Shown here: piece after piece, positions 37,222 through 50,071 of the stretch
Position numbering within the stretch: position 1 is the stretch's first letter
Layout: every line of letters starts with the position of its first letter
DNA from: Nectonema munidae
Taxonomy: Eukaryota > Nematomorpha > Nectonematoida > Nectonematidae
Assembly: GCA_030549495.1 (NCBI GenBank)
Contig: JAUIRK010000993.1
Location: 1,409,501 to 1,473,500, forward strand
Length of the DNA stretch: 64,000 nt
Direction of reading: 5' to 3'
Translations under genes and position numbers: made by a program
The notes under the pieces: generated by a model
Seen by the model: the letters and a program-made list of their open reading frames with translations, nothing else
Databases searched by the model: none
What the model was told of the DNA's origin: nothing

Positions 37222-40088
37222 CAGGGCCGGTTTTTAGCCGATTTGACCGATTAGACCAAATTGGGCCCCGCGTCTGAAGGGCCCCGCATTTACTATGATC
37301 GGAACAGTTGAAATTAATCCAAAATACGAAATTTACAAAATGAGATATTACAACGCAATATCTGAGCAAAGAGAGTGTTATTGCTAATGATATTTGCATA
37401 CTAGTTGCTCTATACGAGACCAATTTACCCTGCTAATTTCGTCTGGATCAATTGGTTTTGAAGTGAGATATCAAATTTTAAACCTAATTCATTTTTGATT
37501 CTAATGCAAATTTGGGGAAAGGTAACTAATAGCGAACATAATAGTACACATTCTGAGTAAACAAACACACCCACCTCCATGTGACGATCATATGAATGCT
37601 TCTATGTGACGATTATATGAATTAACACAACTCAACTTGTGCTATCAATATACAGGTAATTTCATCTCACTTAAAATTTTTATTGCAACATTAAGAATAA
37701 GTTAAATAAAAGATTTAACTCCAAGTACATCCTCGCCCTTCTAGTTTGATTACCCAACTACAAATGTCCAAATCTGCATAGACTCGATCTAAATAAGGTA
37801 CCTAATTACTAGTGGTGGCATAGATCACCCAGAGATTGCTCAAGGTCATGTACGAATAGCTACAGGTAATCATGTTTGTTTTTATATTTAGTAATTTTTA
37901 AAATTTTTTTCCGCTAAAAGCAAAATGGCGTTAGCTATTTAAAGTTATTTTATTCTGCTTTTTTGAAATATATTGTCATAAGTTTTTTATTGAACTGTCT
38001 CATTGAATATTTTATAACAATTTGTCTAAGTTTCATCAGAATATGTTTTTTTTAATATTTTTAATTTTGTCTTGTTTAAATAAATGAACAATTTAGAATC
38101 TTGTAACTGTTCACAATTACAAACAATGTTTTCATCGTCTTGTCAACTTAAATATTTTAAAATTTATATCACCAAAAAATATTATTTTAAAAATGTTAAT
38201 TTCTTGTGATAGGTTTATTTCTTTACTAATTCTTCTGTTATGTTACTTTTTAGATCTTCCTTTTTCTAAATACAAAAGTTAAATAAAGAGGCACTACATC
38301 ATGACAAGCACAAGTAGAAATCGAGATAAAGGGCGTAAATATTTATGTGGTAACAAGAAACGAGTTGGCCAAGGCAAAGGCAGCAGAAAATAAAAAGCAT
38401 AGAGGTGCTTTAAAAAAGTTCCTTGTCACCCATCTTTGAAACCCTCGGTTTGAAGATGAGAGAATCATCAATTATTTGCAGAATGAGGATAAAACATGGA
38501 TCAAATTTCAGATAATCATTAAAGGAATTGAATTTAGAAGTGCAGGACATTCGAGGCCAAGGCTATGACAACAGTAGCAACATGAAAGGTCACACGTCTG
38601 GAGTACAAGCCCGACTGTTGAAGGAAAATTCAAGAGTATTTTTTGTACCATGTGCATGCCACAATTTTAACCTTTTACTCGGAGATGTAGCTAAGTGTTG
38701 TCCAGATGCTATTACGTTTTTGGGATCTTGCAGGCCATCTATGTTTTGTTCTCAGCATCAACTAGAAGATGGGCAATTTTGAAAAAACATGTAACTATGT
38801 TAACAGTGAAACCCTTAAGCAATACAAGGTGGGAGTGTCGTATTGATAGCGTTAAAGCTATTCGTTATCAGGTTGGAGAAGTATATGATGCACTTGTTGA
38901 AGTAGCAGAGACAGCAGATCAGCCCAAGATAAAAGCAGAAGCCGAATCATTAGCCAACCAGTAAAAACTACAAATTTCTAGTTTCTTTAGTATTTTGGTA
39001 TGATGTACTTTTTAAAGCTAACTACATGAGCAAGGAATTACAAGGTGAAAAAAGGACATTAATGAAGGAATGGAATCATATGAACAACTCTTGTCATGGC
39101 TGAAAAATTATAGGGAGGAAGGCTTTAATGGTGTTTTAGTAAGTGCAAATGAATTAGCTGAAGTTGTTGAGTTGCCATTTGAGTTTGGAAAATTTCAAGA
39201 AAAACAATTACGAAGAAGGAAAAGAATGTTTTTATATGAAGCAGAAGATCAACCTATAGACGATCCAAAAGAAGCATACAGAATTCAGTGCTTCACCTTA
39301 GTGCTAGATCAAGCTATTCAGTCATTGGAAAGCAGATTTCAACAACTCAAAAATCACATCAAGTTATTTGGATTTGTAAATAACTTTCAAATTATACAGA
39401 AGTCGGAAATGAGAAAGCATGCATTAAACCTTGAAGCAGCTTTAACACTCACCAAAATGAAACAGGACGCTGACGGAAAAGTTGTTACTGAAAAAAGTAA
39501 AGACATTGATGGGTATTTGTTGGCTGAAGAACTTGAAGCTCTGAAAACTTTCCTTCCCTCTACAATTAAGCCTTATGCGTTGTTTGAACACCTGATATAA
39601 AATAATAGATTTACAGCATTTCCTAATGTTTTCATTGTGTTAAGGATTTATTTAACAATGCCAATATCAGTCGCCTCAGGGGAAAGAGGTTTTTCAAAGC
39701 TGAAGCTAATTAAAACATACTTGAGATCTACGATCTCACAAGAAAGACTTAACAATTTGGCAATGCTCTCTATAGAACATGAGATTGCTAAAGCATTAGA
39801 CTTTGAAAATATTTTAAAATATTTTGCAAATAGAAAAGCTCGAAAAGTATTATTCTAAAAGAGTATATTGTCTTTCTTTTTATCAAAAGTAAAACAATAA
39901 ATCTATTCATTTTGCTTTTAAAATTTTATTACACCATTCATTTAATGGTTATATATTTATCTTTTGTAGGATTATATGTATGTATGATGTTGTATATATA
40001 TATATGCGTTATAAAATTTGCTATATAGAGGAGGGGGCCCCACCATCAAGTTTCTAATCGGGCCCCGCAACACTTGGCACCGGCCCTG
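37222..40088 (+). mobile_element. hAT transposon (2.87 kb), complete ends
   Basis: The 8-bp target duplication GGTGCACC (37214-37221 and 40089-40096) is perfect. The ends are CAGGGCCGG and its inverted form CCGGCCCTG, with further GGGCCCCGC inverted words inside (about 37263 and 40061). Typical hAT structure. It lies about 170 bases past the oxidase A stop. The perfect target repeat suggests a fairly recent insertion, although the transposase is broken. Confidence 0.92.
38301..39858 (+). pseudogene. hAT transposase (ZMYM-like, DUF4371 plus C-terminal dimerisation domain), broken
   Basis: Pieces in order: a basic N-terminus (KKHRGALKKFL, about 38390); GQGYDNSSNMKG and the CACHNFNLL Cys-His motif of the catalytic region (38528-38782); SNTRWECRIDSVKAIRYQVG (38812-38964); a helical linker (39070-39600); and the hAT dimerisation motif SVASGERGFSKLKLIK with RSTISQERLNNLAMLSIE (39637-39858). 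The segment before GQGYDN that should carry the first catalytic Asp seems deleted, and the pieces lie in different frames. The domain order is that of ZMYM1/TTF-type hAT proteins. Confidence 0.85.
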
Positions 40089-40439
40089 GGTGCACCATAT
40101 GGTACCATATGTTTTAACCTTTAGTTATCTTGATTGATTGCTTTTATACATTTCATATTTGCGGTTAGAATAGAGCAACAAAAGAATGTGAAAAATTAAA
40201 ATTTATGATTAAGATAATTATATAGTAGTTCATTCTAATACTCGCATTTTAATTCTGGTTTGTTAAATCTAGGCAGGAAAGAATCTACAATTTAGCGCGT
40301 GACGATTTTATAACATTTTTTTCAGAATTTTCTATTTGCAAAATCATTGTGAACCTTTAGACAAAGTGATGAAGAAAAGAGACGAATATGTAACAGAACA
40401 TGACAGAGGAAACAGGCCTTTGACATAGCATAATTTACT

Positions 40440-40815
40440 ATATTATAATTAGAGATGTATTCGATATGGAATTTTTGTATCCTCGGAAGCGGATATTAAA
40501 TTTGACATCCTAACTAATTGCTCTTCTAAGCAAACCCAAGTTTTACACTTCTAAAAAATTCAAAGAGAAAATTTTAAATTAAAAAAAAATTTTTTAAATT
40601 AAAAATTTTGGAAAATAAAATATATTCACAATTCAAAAAAAAACCTTGCGGTATATAGAAAGAAAGAAAAATCTTTGAATTGCGGGCCGGTTGTTTTTGC
40701 GGATGTTGAAACTTAAATGATCCGCGCATGAGGATGTTAAGAGGATGTAAAATTTTTTTTGGATATTTTTCTTCTTCGGAATCGGATATCCGATACATCT
40801 CTAATTATAATACTG
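40440..40815. mobile_element. MITE with long inverted ends (GAGATGTAT family)
   Basis: The left end TATTATAATTAGAGATGTAT is matched in inverted form by GATACATCTCTAATTATAATA at the right. GCGGATATT and GGATATCCGATA words lie just inside. Relatives: 51508-51888, 52025-52941 and 59035-59360. Non-coding. Confidence 0.7.
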
Positions 40816-41560
40816 TATATCCTCCCATATCCTAATACCTAGGGTTTTAATAATGTTCGGATAATGGAAAACAAGATTTTTTTCACATTATTTTCTCCAG
40901 TAACTTAGGTAAATTAAACATCATTAAGAGGCATTCACAATTGATGTTAATCAAAGACTTGGGGAAGGGGGGAGGAGGGTTAAGATAATTTGACAAATGA
41001 AGATTTGTAAGCTGAATAAATAGTCAACAGTTGACAATGGAGGGCGGGGGTAAAATTAATGAAAAATAGTTGACGTCAATTGCGAATTACCCCTTACTTA
41101 ATAAAGGAATAAAAATATTGAATGTAGCTTTAGGAAAAAAATCTTTGATCTTCTTTTGCTTCAAGGTACTTAAGCGTTTCTTGCCAGCAAATTCTTTCAT
41201 AGAGAGGAAAAATTGCAAATTACTTGGAGTAAGCTCTTCCTTCTGGTTATACATTGTAATTGAGTGAAAACTTTCTAAACGGGACTATTAGGAAAACAAA
41301 ATCTTCTATATACCAGAAGGCACTATCCATCCTCATTTTTTGTACTCCAAATTATTGGTAAAACATCCTTGTCAAACCTAATACACTCTAATATGAAAAT
41401 TAAACTTAAATACTTGGAAAACGCAAATTTTGTTTTTTGTAAACCGAAAATTACATAGATAAAAAAGTGTTGCGATAAAATTATTCCTCATCATCAATCC
41501 CTCACAAACAATTTACAGTATGCGAAATTTAAAAAAAAGCCGCCAAATACATAACTTTAT

Positions 41561-43056
41561 TTGAAAAGAACGCTGATAGAAAAAAAACTCCTTGAAATAA
41601 ATTGTGGAATTGACACGTTGAACAAAATGATGTGTGCAAGGTTCGCTCAATCACGATCCAAAAATTGTCCTATATCCAGTCCAATTATTATTATTATTAT
41701 ACAAACAAAAGTAACCGAATACAGCAAATTATTCTGTAAAGTATATTATGCTTCCGTCGAATGGTTTTGTTCTTGGAAGTCCCATTACTCCAAACAATCT
41801 TATTATTGGTTCTTAGGAGAAAAGTCTGACGTAAACGAAAAAACTGTATAGAAGACTGGATCAAAACAATTCCTTACATGCTTGAGATAGACAAGATACG
41901 CGATGTATTTAACTGTGACGCTTCGCCGAAAAAAACTCTTGCAACCAAATCAAGCAGTCACAGTGACACAGAGATTTCGAAAAAACGCCTGACGGTCTTG
42001 CTCGGGTGTAGGCGCAACAAGTGAAAAGTTAACACCAATAGTTATCGGAAAGTTGAGAAAACTAAGATGGATGAGTGGTTGAAAATTAATGAGTTGTCAG
42101 TCGTGAACATTCCAATATAAAAGCAAAGATGACCTCTCAAATCTTCCCTCAGAAGTTAACGGAGCTTAATCAATACGGAATGCAAGAACTCTGTTGAATA
42201 ATTGTTCCTAAGAGCAAATTGGTATTCAAAGTATAAATTGTTGTTGATCAAATAATTATCAATTTGAGAGGAAATTATTCTTTCGAAGATTATAAAACTT
42301 TTGGAACTAAAGTAATAGGCCTGTATAGTTAACACATTCTGTTTTTGATCCTTCTTTATAAATTGGAGCTATATATATAAATAGATGGATGAGATGTGTG
42401 GAAATTAATCAGTTGCCAGTCGCGAACATTCCAATATAAAAGCATGGAAGACCTCTCAAATTTTTATTGAGTAAATTAACGGAGCTAAAATGATGAAACT
42501 TCAAAAAAGAAAAATTCTGCTCTTTCTTGACAGCGTAACCTCTTACAGACCTGCTACAACTGACCTTTCTCATGTCACATTGAAGTTTTTGCCAGCTAAT
42601 ACTACTTCTCTCATTCAGCCACTTGTCCAAGCGGTAATCCGTTCGTTCAAAGCAAAATATCCGAAACTGTTAATGTTGTAACTTATTACAAAAATGAACA
42701 CTGTAAACACAGCAGCCGACTTGGTCAAGTCGATCACTATTCTAGATGTGCTACATTGGATTTTGACAGTGTAGCGAGACAGTAAAGCACATTGAGATTG
42801 ATGTATTTTAGGCAACAGAAGATGACAACATCTGGAAGAAAACTACATTCAACTAGTGAGCCGAAGATGTAGAAGTGACGATGAAAAAAACAAAGTGCAA
42901 CAAGTCGAAACATTACGCCCCAGAAAAACTCGTACAAGAGTACAGAATAATTTGAAAGGATTTGAAGACTTTGCCTGCTCACCAGATACAAGCATGCTGC
43001 CACATGTCAATCAACTAACAAAAATTAACAATTTATCCATGATTTTAAAAATTAAT
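41561..43056 (+). pseudogene. Tigger/pogo transposase relic, heavily decayed
   Basis: Plus-strand pieces follow Tigger order: MCARFAQSRSKNCPISSPII (CENPB-type DNA-binding), FLGEKSDVNEKTV, DVFNCDASPKK (first catalytic Asp followed by AS instead of ET), KRLTVLLGCRR, KRKILLFLDSVT (second Asp) and LPANTTSLIQPLVQAVI, where the third catalytic Asp is Val. Many stops and a direct duplication break it. No terminal inverted repeats were found. It differs from the Tigger copies at 3722 and 47094. Confidence 0.75.
42067..42490 (+). repeat. Direct duplication inside the Tigger relic
   Basis: The about 105-base segment at 42067-42170 (GATGGATGAGTGGTTG, then GAACATTCCAATATAAAAGC) recurs at 42384-42490 with scattered differences, 317 bases away. 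Confidence 0.65.
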
Positions 43057-43865
43057 TAAATACAAGACAAACTCTTTTGGATGGCTTTTTACGCTTTAAT
43101 AAATTTTTATAAATATAATTTTATGTTTCTTTCATCTTTTTAAGATTTAGAATGATTAATGGTTGAACTAGAAATGGTTGCATTGGAACATATATCAAAA
43201 AACTTTATATACCGGATCCTTGACAATTCGGATGTTTTTGTTACCCCCATGAGGTTTCGGTTTAATGTTTCAAATAATGTCATAGCTGATGAGTGTTTTA
43301 CACACTCTTCTTCCATTCTTCTTCATTTTATTCTGCGTGTGCTTCATATGTTTGTGTTGCTGCATTCAGAACCACCAAGAATTTGTTGTCATGAAGAACT
43401 TGATGTCATTTTGAAAAATTCCATTTTGACAAATGGGAACTTTTTCTCCCTTCCTGCAATTTCGTTAAAACAACAAGAACATTTCCTATGCCCTTAGTTT
43501 TGAATTTATTGCATGCGACTTATGATCCACTTCTTTTGAGTTAAAGGAGCCAAGAAGAAGAAGAAATTTCCATTTCTCAAAATGACCTTACGCCGACTTA
43601 TCAAAATCAAACAGACACCAAATTTTCTTATATAAAATAAAAAACGAAGTTGTGTCGTTATCAAATCATAAACAAAGATCAATGACAATATAAATTGGCT
43701 TATAGTGACTAAAAGTTGTGAGGGGTTGTTTCACGTCCTCATACTTTTATCGCTTTGGTAGATAATGTCTAAAAATATTAAGGGGTTGTATAATGTATAC
43801 TATATCCTCTGCCTGACGTCTTAAAATTTTAGAAGATTCTATATATTCATGCTATATATCGTTCG

Positions 43866-44135
43866 TCAGTGGCGGATGAAGGAATTTTCATTGGGAGGGG
43901 GGGGGGGGGGTATGAAGAAAATATATATAGAAAATGACAAGCTAAAAAGTATTTTTTAAAGTTGAAGTATGCGAAAAACGAACTAAAAAACGTATGATTG
44001 AAATTTAAAAATTCAAATTAAATTTTAATACAAGTTTTATTTTAAAAAATCAAATAATAAAATCCTTTCTTTGTATTTGTATCACCAGTGGGGGAGGATG
44101 TATCCAGTGGGGGAGAAAATGTTTCCCAAATAATG
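43866..44135. repeat. Possible worn DNA-transposon end with G-runs
   Basis: CAGTGGCGGATGAAGG at about 43869 is followed by a run of G; CAGTGGGGGAGGATG and CCAGTGGGGGAG recur near 44090-44120. CAGTGGCGGAT is a frequent start of non-autonomous elements. Limits not established. Confidence 0.3.
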
Positions 44136-44813
44136 TACGAGTTTTTATTTCATTTTAAATGTCAAACCTTAAAAATTTTTTCCACTTTCAAACATCTGAA
44201 AAAAATTTTTTATATCAAAACTCAGCAAATTGTCATTCAAAACTGGACTTTGTTTCGTTAGTGAAACTAATTCGAACATCTCATTCAATCTTTTCCTTTA
44301 AATCGCTCCATTATATTTAAATCCGACCAATTTGAAACAAATAAATATCTAAAATCTTTCCCCTATTTTTCGAACTTATATTTGAATTCTTCGTTCTCTT
44401 TCACGAAAAGATTTCTAAACATTTTCTTCTATAGTTTTCATTTTGCAAGAAAGGGGAATTATCATTTCATTCTTCTATAAACACCTTTTTTTATAAGCAA
44501 CCCAGTTGCAAAGGATTAAGGTGTTAAATCATATCAAAAATTAAGCAACTTTCTTAGCAACCCTTAGGGCCTCACATCGATCTCCTTCTAAATTTTTGGA
44601 ATTGTAAAAACACCTTCATTTCTCCCTTTCTCATGGAATAAGATTCATTTTGAGTTAATTTAATTATTTTTAATGTAATTTAATAAAGGTATATTTTATA
44701 ATATAAATTCAAAAGTCTCATCCAAGGGTTCAAACATTTTTCAAAAACTTTCAACTTATGGACTGCTTTAAGTTTTACATAAGTTTTCAACAGCATCTTC
44801 ACTTTTATATGTA

Positions 44814-44978
44814 GTAGAACCTCAAGTATCCGAACAGGTTCTTAGACAAAGAAATTGTTCGGATAAGCGAGTGTTCAGATACGTGAAAACTTTCTTTCAT
44901 TCTTTCTTTTTTCCTTTCGTCAGTTGTTTGGATGCGCGAAAATTTGGAAACTCGAGGTTCGGATTTTCGAGGTTTCAC
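44814..44978. mobile_element. Short Tigger/pogo-like MITE (165 bp)
   Basis: Inverted ends GTAGAACCTCAAGTATCCGA and GTGAAACCTCGAAAATCCGA sit next to TA at 44812-44813 and 44979-44980. Internal GTTCGGATAAGCG words strengthen the inverted structure. Non-coding. Confidence 0.65.
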
Positions 44979-44989
44979 TAGAATAGCTT

Positions 44990-45960
44990 CGATTCACATC
45001 TCAATCACAGAGCCTCGCCATTGAATTAATGGGATAGTATTATGTTCTCTAAACAATTTTCAAAGTTTGCAAAAAATATTATGAGACACAACGATTCATA
45101 TTTATAACACGGTTTACTGTAATAAAGTGTCACCCAGAACAAGAGACCATCGTGTGTCTTGTGCTCTGAAGTATTGGCATCAATTTCACTCAAATCTAGA
45201 TCAATAAACAAAGATGTAGATTTTTTCAAACGCCAAGCTGTAAGATTGATAAAACTAAGACTTGTTGAATTGGAAATGTTAAGAAAAAGTATTAATGATG
45301 GTTCAAAAGCTTCATATACAATATCCTATAGAATTAGCATAGGAAAGAATGCCACACAACATCGAAGAAAACTTCATGTTCCCCGATTTTAAATACAGCA
45401 TATCCAATGTGATGGAAACTTGGGAGCTTATGAAGTCTGCCTATCAAAAGATACTGCTAGCAGACGGTTAAATAAATTGTCTTGAAACATGTTTTTTCAA
45501 GTTGTTTCAAGGATTCAAAATTCATACCTCACCTTTTTTCCAATCTAACATGATTAAAAGGACACGTGTTTTTAGCTTGACTCAGTTTTATCTCTGCGTA
45601 CGTTATGTTCACAAAAGACCTGGAAAGAGAATTTTGGTTTCGTTGAAATCTCAAAACAAAAAAACGGCAAACGAAATATTCCAAAGAGTTGACAAGAATT
45701 TTGCGAGACGACATGCAATGGAATGGGAAAATCTCGTTGCTTCTTGCTTGGACGCTGCTTAGGTTATTATGCGTGGTTGAGGTTCTAGATTTCAAAATTT
45801 AGATCTGTCTTTTTTGTGGATATTTTTTAATCTATAGGGAAAAGATATAGCATTGCCTCATTGTTATGAAAAATTCGCTGACTCCAAAATGAGACTCAGA
45901 TTATGACATTCTAAGTTAGATAAAGTTTAAATGTTCTTTATTTCTACATGTCAACTCATT
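44990..45960. other. Stretch with unassigned open frames
   Basis: Plus-strand frames at 45159-45392 and 45502-45762 look mildly coding (basic, Lys/Arg-rich; the second ends NLVASCLDAA) but match no family I recognise. Possibly a decayed element. Confidence 0.3.
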
Positions 45961-45963
45961 TCT

Positions 45964-46104
45964 TTAACCCCTTTACGACCAATGTTCCTATTTTGGAACA
46001 TAAGTAATTTCATCTTCGTCTGCTTTTTTCAATGACTTTGAATATAAATCGTCTGCGTTTTTTTAGATATCGTCTGCTTTGCTTGGTCTTAAATGGGTTA
46101 TTAA
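45964..46104. mobile_element. TTAA MITE copy (piggyBac-like)
   Basis: TTAACCCCTTTACGACC at the left is opposed by GGTCTTAAATGGGTTA at the right. The interior (TTCATCTTCGTCTGC, TTTGAATATAAATCGTCTGC) is an inverted match to 6313-6452. Confidence 0.65.
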
Positions 46105-47626
46105 TGAAAACGAATTCAAAGTAGATGATGATATCTTCGAAAAGATTATGCAGAAATTTTTTTTGTTATTTTCGGGTCAAAAAAATATCGAAAATACTAT
46201 AACTTGGTCAATAACTCGGTTTCTCTTTTGATTGGCCACCTGCACTCAATAAGAGAGCACTTATTCATTTGGTGAATAATTCAAATACACAATTTATCTT
46301 CTGCCAAATTTTATGCGATTTCTGCAGATGCGAAACAGCAGATGGACTAATAGAGAAAAAATACTAATCGTTTTTTGCTAATCAAATTTTTTGTTACATA
46401 TTTTAATTTCTAAGGAATCGCCAAATCAAAATCTGTTTCAAGGTCGGCACGTCAAAATTTATGAAAAGTCTGAAAGTCACTAATCTAAGGTGTATATACA
46501 GTCGTTCCAGACGTTTACATTTGAAAAGTTTTTACTTTTGATACAAAAATTTTTTACGATTTTCTTCACTCCAATTTTCTCATTTTTTCTGTTTAAGATT
46601 GTCCCATTGTTTATTTGCACAAAAATTTGGAATTATGCCTAACTTTTTATCATCTTTCCTAACTTTATATTACCTCAATCAAGTTTGTAGAGGCGGATTT
46701 GGAATCTTGTAAAAAGAAGAAGAGCTAGTCACAAAAATTTGCTTCAATTTCCAATTCCCAAAACTAAAATATAGAGTTATTATTTGTTTGTTTATCTCTC
46801 TACTATTTTTCCATGATAAGACTGTAGTGAGAATCTCGTTTCTGGGCTCCACTTTTCAATTTTCCTGATAACAAAAAAGATGAGAGCCCAATTTTTTACC
46901 CTCTGACTCTCCAACACTGATCTCAACGCGTTTCTTTTTCATATTTTATAGATTTGTGATCTCCGAAATTAAATGTTGTCTACTTTTGTATATACAGCTC
47001 GTGCATAGGCCATCCGCATACAAATTAAAATTGTAATGTAAGTATATAATAAATAGCATTGCTTTCGATTCCTTTATCATTAATAAATATATACAGTGGA
47101 ACCTCGGTTAACGACCACCCCGATGTTAAGACCACCCCGCAAATCCGACCACTTTTTCATGGACCGGTTTAAAAATGTATTCATACACACGTAGTAAAGT
47201 TTCGGTATTAAGACCACCTATATTTCGCTATTGAGACCACTAATTTTTGTAGAAAACATTTAACTACACCTAACAATTTTCATAAAAAGTTTTTTCCAAA
47301 AATGCTATAATAAATCTGAAAATTTGTTCTAGTACTATTAAATAAGATGGAAAAATTTTTGAATTTTTTGACAAAAAACATTTTTTAGAATAAATTTTCA
47401 GTTCATCTTGTTCAAGTTTTAATCTGGTTTATGTTTTATATTACCACGTGTTTAAGATAACTTTTTCATACATAAACATTTTCTTTTTCTTCTAACATAG
47501 TTAGTCAATTTATTATTCTTATTTTTTAAATGATATTAAAGACTTTCCTTAGGTTAGCTAGATTCATTGTAATTTTTTGAAACAAGATTTTTACAATTTT
47601 GTAATTGAAACTTTCTAAATTCAAAT

Positions 47627-47890
47627 TTTTTAGCTCTTGTTTTTTAGTTAAATCAATACTAGTACATTGTCATTTATTCTTATATTTTTTTTCTCTTTAA
47701 ATTTTTTTCCTTTCTTTAATTTTGAATTTGAATATCTTATTTAGATTTATTAGATAGAGAGAAAATTTTTTAGCTCTTGTTTTTTAGTTAAATCAATACT
47801 AGTACATTGTCATTTATTCTTATATATTTTTTTCTCTTTAAATTTTTTTCCTTTCTTTATTATTGAATTTGAATATCTTATTTAGATTTA
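47627..47890 (+). repeat. Tandem duplication (140-bp step) in the Tigger 5' leader
   Basis: About 123 bases starting TTTTTAGCTCTTGTTTTTTA (47627) recur 140 bases on (47767), with about one inserted base. The second copy ends just before the transposase ATG at 47898. The near identity means a late duplication. Confidence 0.8.
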
Positions 47891-47897
47891 AGCATAA

Positions 47898-49446
47898 ATG
47901 TGTGAAAAAAAGTTAAAAAGAAATGAGCTAAATTTGGGAGAAAAAATTGAATTGTTGAAAGATTCGACTGGCAGAAGTCAAAGACAGTTGGCAGAAAAAT
48001 TCAATGTAAGCAAAACCTAAGTCCAATCTATTTTGAAGCGTAAAAATATAATCATGAGTTCGAATACATCAATGAAGAGGAAAGAGTTTCAACATCCTCG
48101 AACTTTGAAGATATAGATGAGCTAGCTTGGCAATGGTTCCAGAAAGCCAGAAGTATACATGTGCCTATATCTGGACCAATGATACAAGAACAGGCACTTA
48201 TTTTTGCTGAAAAACTGGGTAAACATGATTTTAAAGCATCACAGGGTTGGTTGAATAGATTTAGAAACAGGCATTCAATAAAATTTGGAGCAATTTGGGG
48301 CGAAAAAGGATCTGTAGATTTGGAATCCGTAGAAGAATGGAAGGTGAAAGTTGTAGAATTGATTAAAAATTATAAATATGAGGATATCTATAATATGGAT
48401 GAGACGGGCTTATTTTACAGATGCTTACTTAATAAAACTTTGAAAGTGAAAGGGGAGCAGTGTATAGGTGGAAAAAAATCGTAGAATAGAATCACAGTCT
48501 AGCTTTGCGTTAATATGAATGGTCAATTTGAAAAACCACTCATCATTGGACACAACAAAAAGCCTCGCTGTTTTAAAAATGTTAATGTTGACAATCTCAA
48601 CTTTAAATGGTCATACAACAAAAAAGCTTGAAGGACTTCAAGCGTTTTCAGCGAATGGTTGAAAACCTTTAATGATAAACTTCGACGTCAAAAACGTAAT
48701 GTGCTTCTCTTTTTAGATAATGCACCATCTCACAGCAAAATTGAAATGACGAACATCAAATTAGTTTTCTTGCCAGTCAACACCACTTCTGTTCTTCAAC
48801 CACTCGATCAAGGAATAATCCAGTTTATCAAAACAACATATCAAAACAACTTTTACGGCACATTTTGTTGAAGATCGATTCTGCGGAAGATGCTTCGAAC
48901 ATGAGTAAGTTGGTTAATGTGCTACAAGCTTGTAACTGGATTACACATGCAGTTTCAAAATGTAAACAGTCTACTCTTCAAAAATGTTTCCAAAAGAGTG
49001 GATTTCATTTTGATGAAATAACCAGTGAAGAAGAAACTGAAAACTATCATTCACTGAATGGACTGATAGACGAAGTGACAAGTAGGTTAAATATAACTAA
49101 CAAAATGACAGCTGATCTGTATAGCTCAATAGATGAAGATGTAGAGACGTCAGAAAAGCTCTCTGAGGGTTGGGAAGAAAGAATGGTGAATGAATATCTT
49201 AATGAAGCAGATAAAAATGAAAGTGATGATGAAGAAGATAAGGAGGAAGAAACGGTTCAGTCTGGCATTAGCTCAAATGAAGCGTTACATATGATTGAGA
49301 AAGTAAAAGAGTATTGCCTCGAAAAGGACATGAGTGATGTCTGGATGCACCTATCAAAAGCAGAATCCTTACTTCAGCAACAATTATTCTTTTGTGAAAA
49401 CCGGAAAAAACAAGTAACGATTGATTCTTTTTTTAAATTACATTAA
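47898..49446 (+). pseudogene. Tigger transposase, DD30D triad present but reading frame broken
   Basis: From the ATG at 47898 the reading gives a Psq-type HTH (GRSQRQLAEKFNVSKT), then an in-frame stop. Later pieces: a CENPB-type domain (KASQGWLNRFRNRHSIKFG), YNMDETGLFYR (first Asp, 48398), LLFLDNAPSHS (second Asp, 48716) and NTTSVLQPLDQGII (third Asp, 48806; spacing of 30 gives DD30D, the pogo/Tigger class). The C-terminal acidic region ends at 49446. Two early stops or frame changes, two stops around 48481-48630 and a stop near 48870 break the frame. All three catalytic residues survive, so decay is modest. Confidence 0.88.
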
Positions 49447-50014
49447 AATTTAATATGTTTTCTTTGTTTTTTATGATCACGTCTGTTAACTAAAAAATTC
49501 ACAATTAGGACCACCCCGATAATACGACCAATAAAGTTTAGTCCCAAAGGTGGTCTTAATAACGGAGTTCTACTGTATATTCATTTTTTTGATTTTGACA
49601 TACCTATATGCACCCTTATGAAAGATTATTCTTCCTCTGGATGTTATACGAAGAAAAAAATAAAATTCAGACCGTTTTAGAATATTTGTCTTTGATTTTG
49701 AAAAATTGCAGTAAATGAATCCAGTGAAATCATAAGAACTCTCACACATATTTGCACTATAGCACACAAGCCACTAACTCACAGACAAAGAGACGAATAC
49801 AGATTTATACGAAGTATGGGCTTATATGCGAAGTTTGCATTGGGGTCCCTTATTAGCTCTTTATCTAAAGTCCATAATCCTTAAGACCAACCCTGCAAGA
49901 ATGTTACGTTTTCTGTGGTTGAGACAAAGGATTCTTGCATTTCTTTAATATACTCACCTGCATCACCACGTTCAACGTTTCATCGAGATTTAGTAGGTGC
50001 AAATTTGTCCCATC

Positions 50015-50020
50015 TTTATT
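50015..50020 (-). terminator. poly(A) signal of oxidase B
   Basis: AATAAAG on the minus strand 52 bases after the stop, in the same local context as oxidase A. Confidence 0.65.
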
Positions 50021-50071
50021 TTGCATGAAAATATAAGTAAATTGATATAAATTGGATTTTAAAAAAAACTT

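Larger units (their letters stand above)
47094..49575 (+). mobile_element. Tigger/pogo DNA transposon (2.48 kb), complete ends
   Basis: TA at 47092-47093 and 49576-49577 flanks inverted ends CAGTGGAACCTCGGTTAACG and CAGTAGAACTCCGTTATTAA, with GACCACC words repeated inside both ends. A transposase relic fills 47898-49446. The ends differ from the Tigger at 3722, so it is another family. Confidence 0.92.

Noticed and set aside
45159-45762. Two Lys/Arg-rich plus-strand frames
   Set aside because: No family recognised, no splice chain, and flanked by MITEs; kept only as an unassigned stretch.
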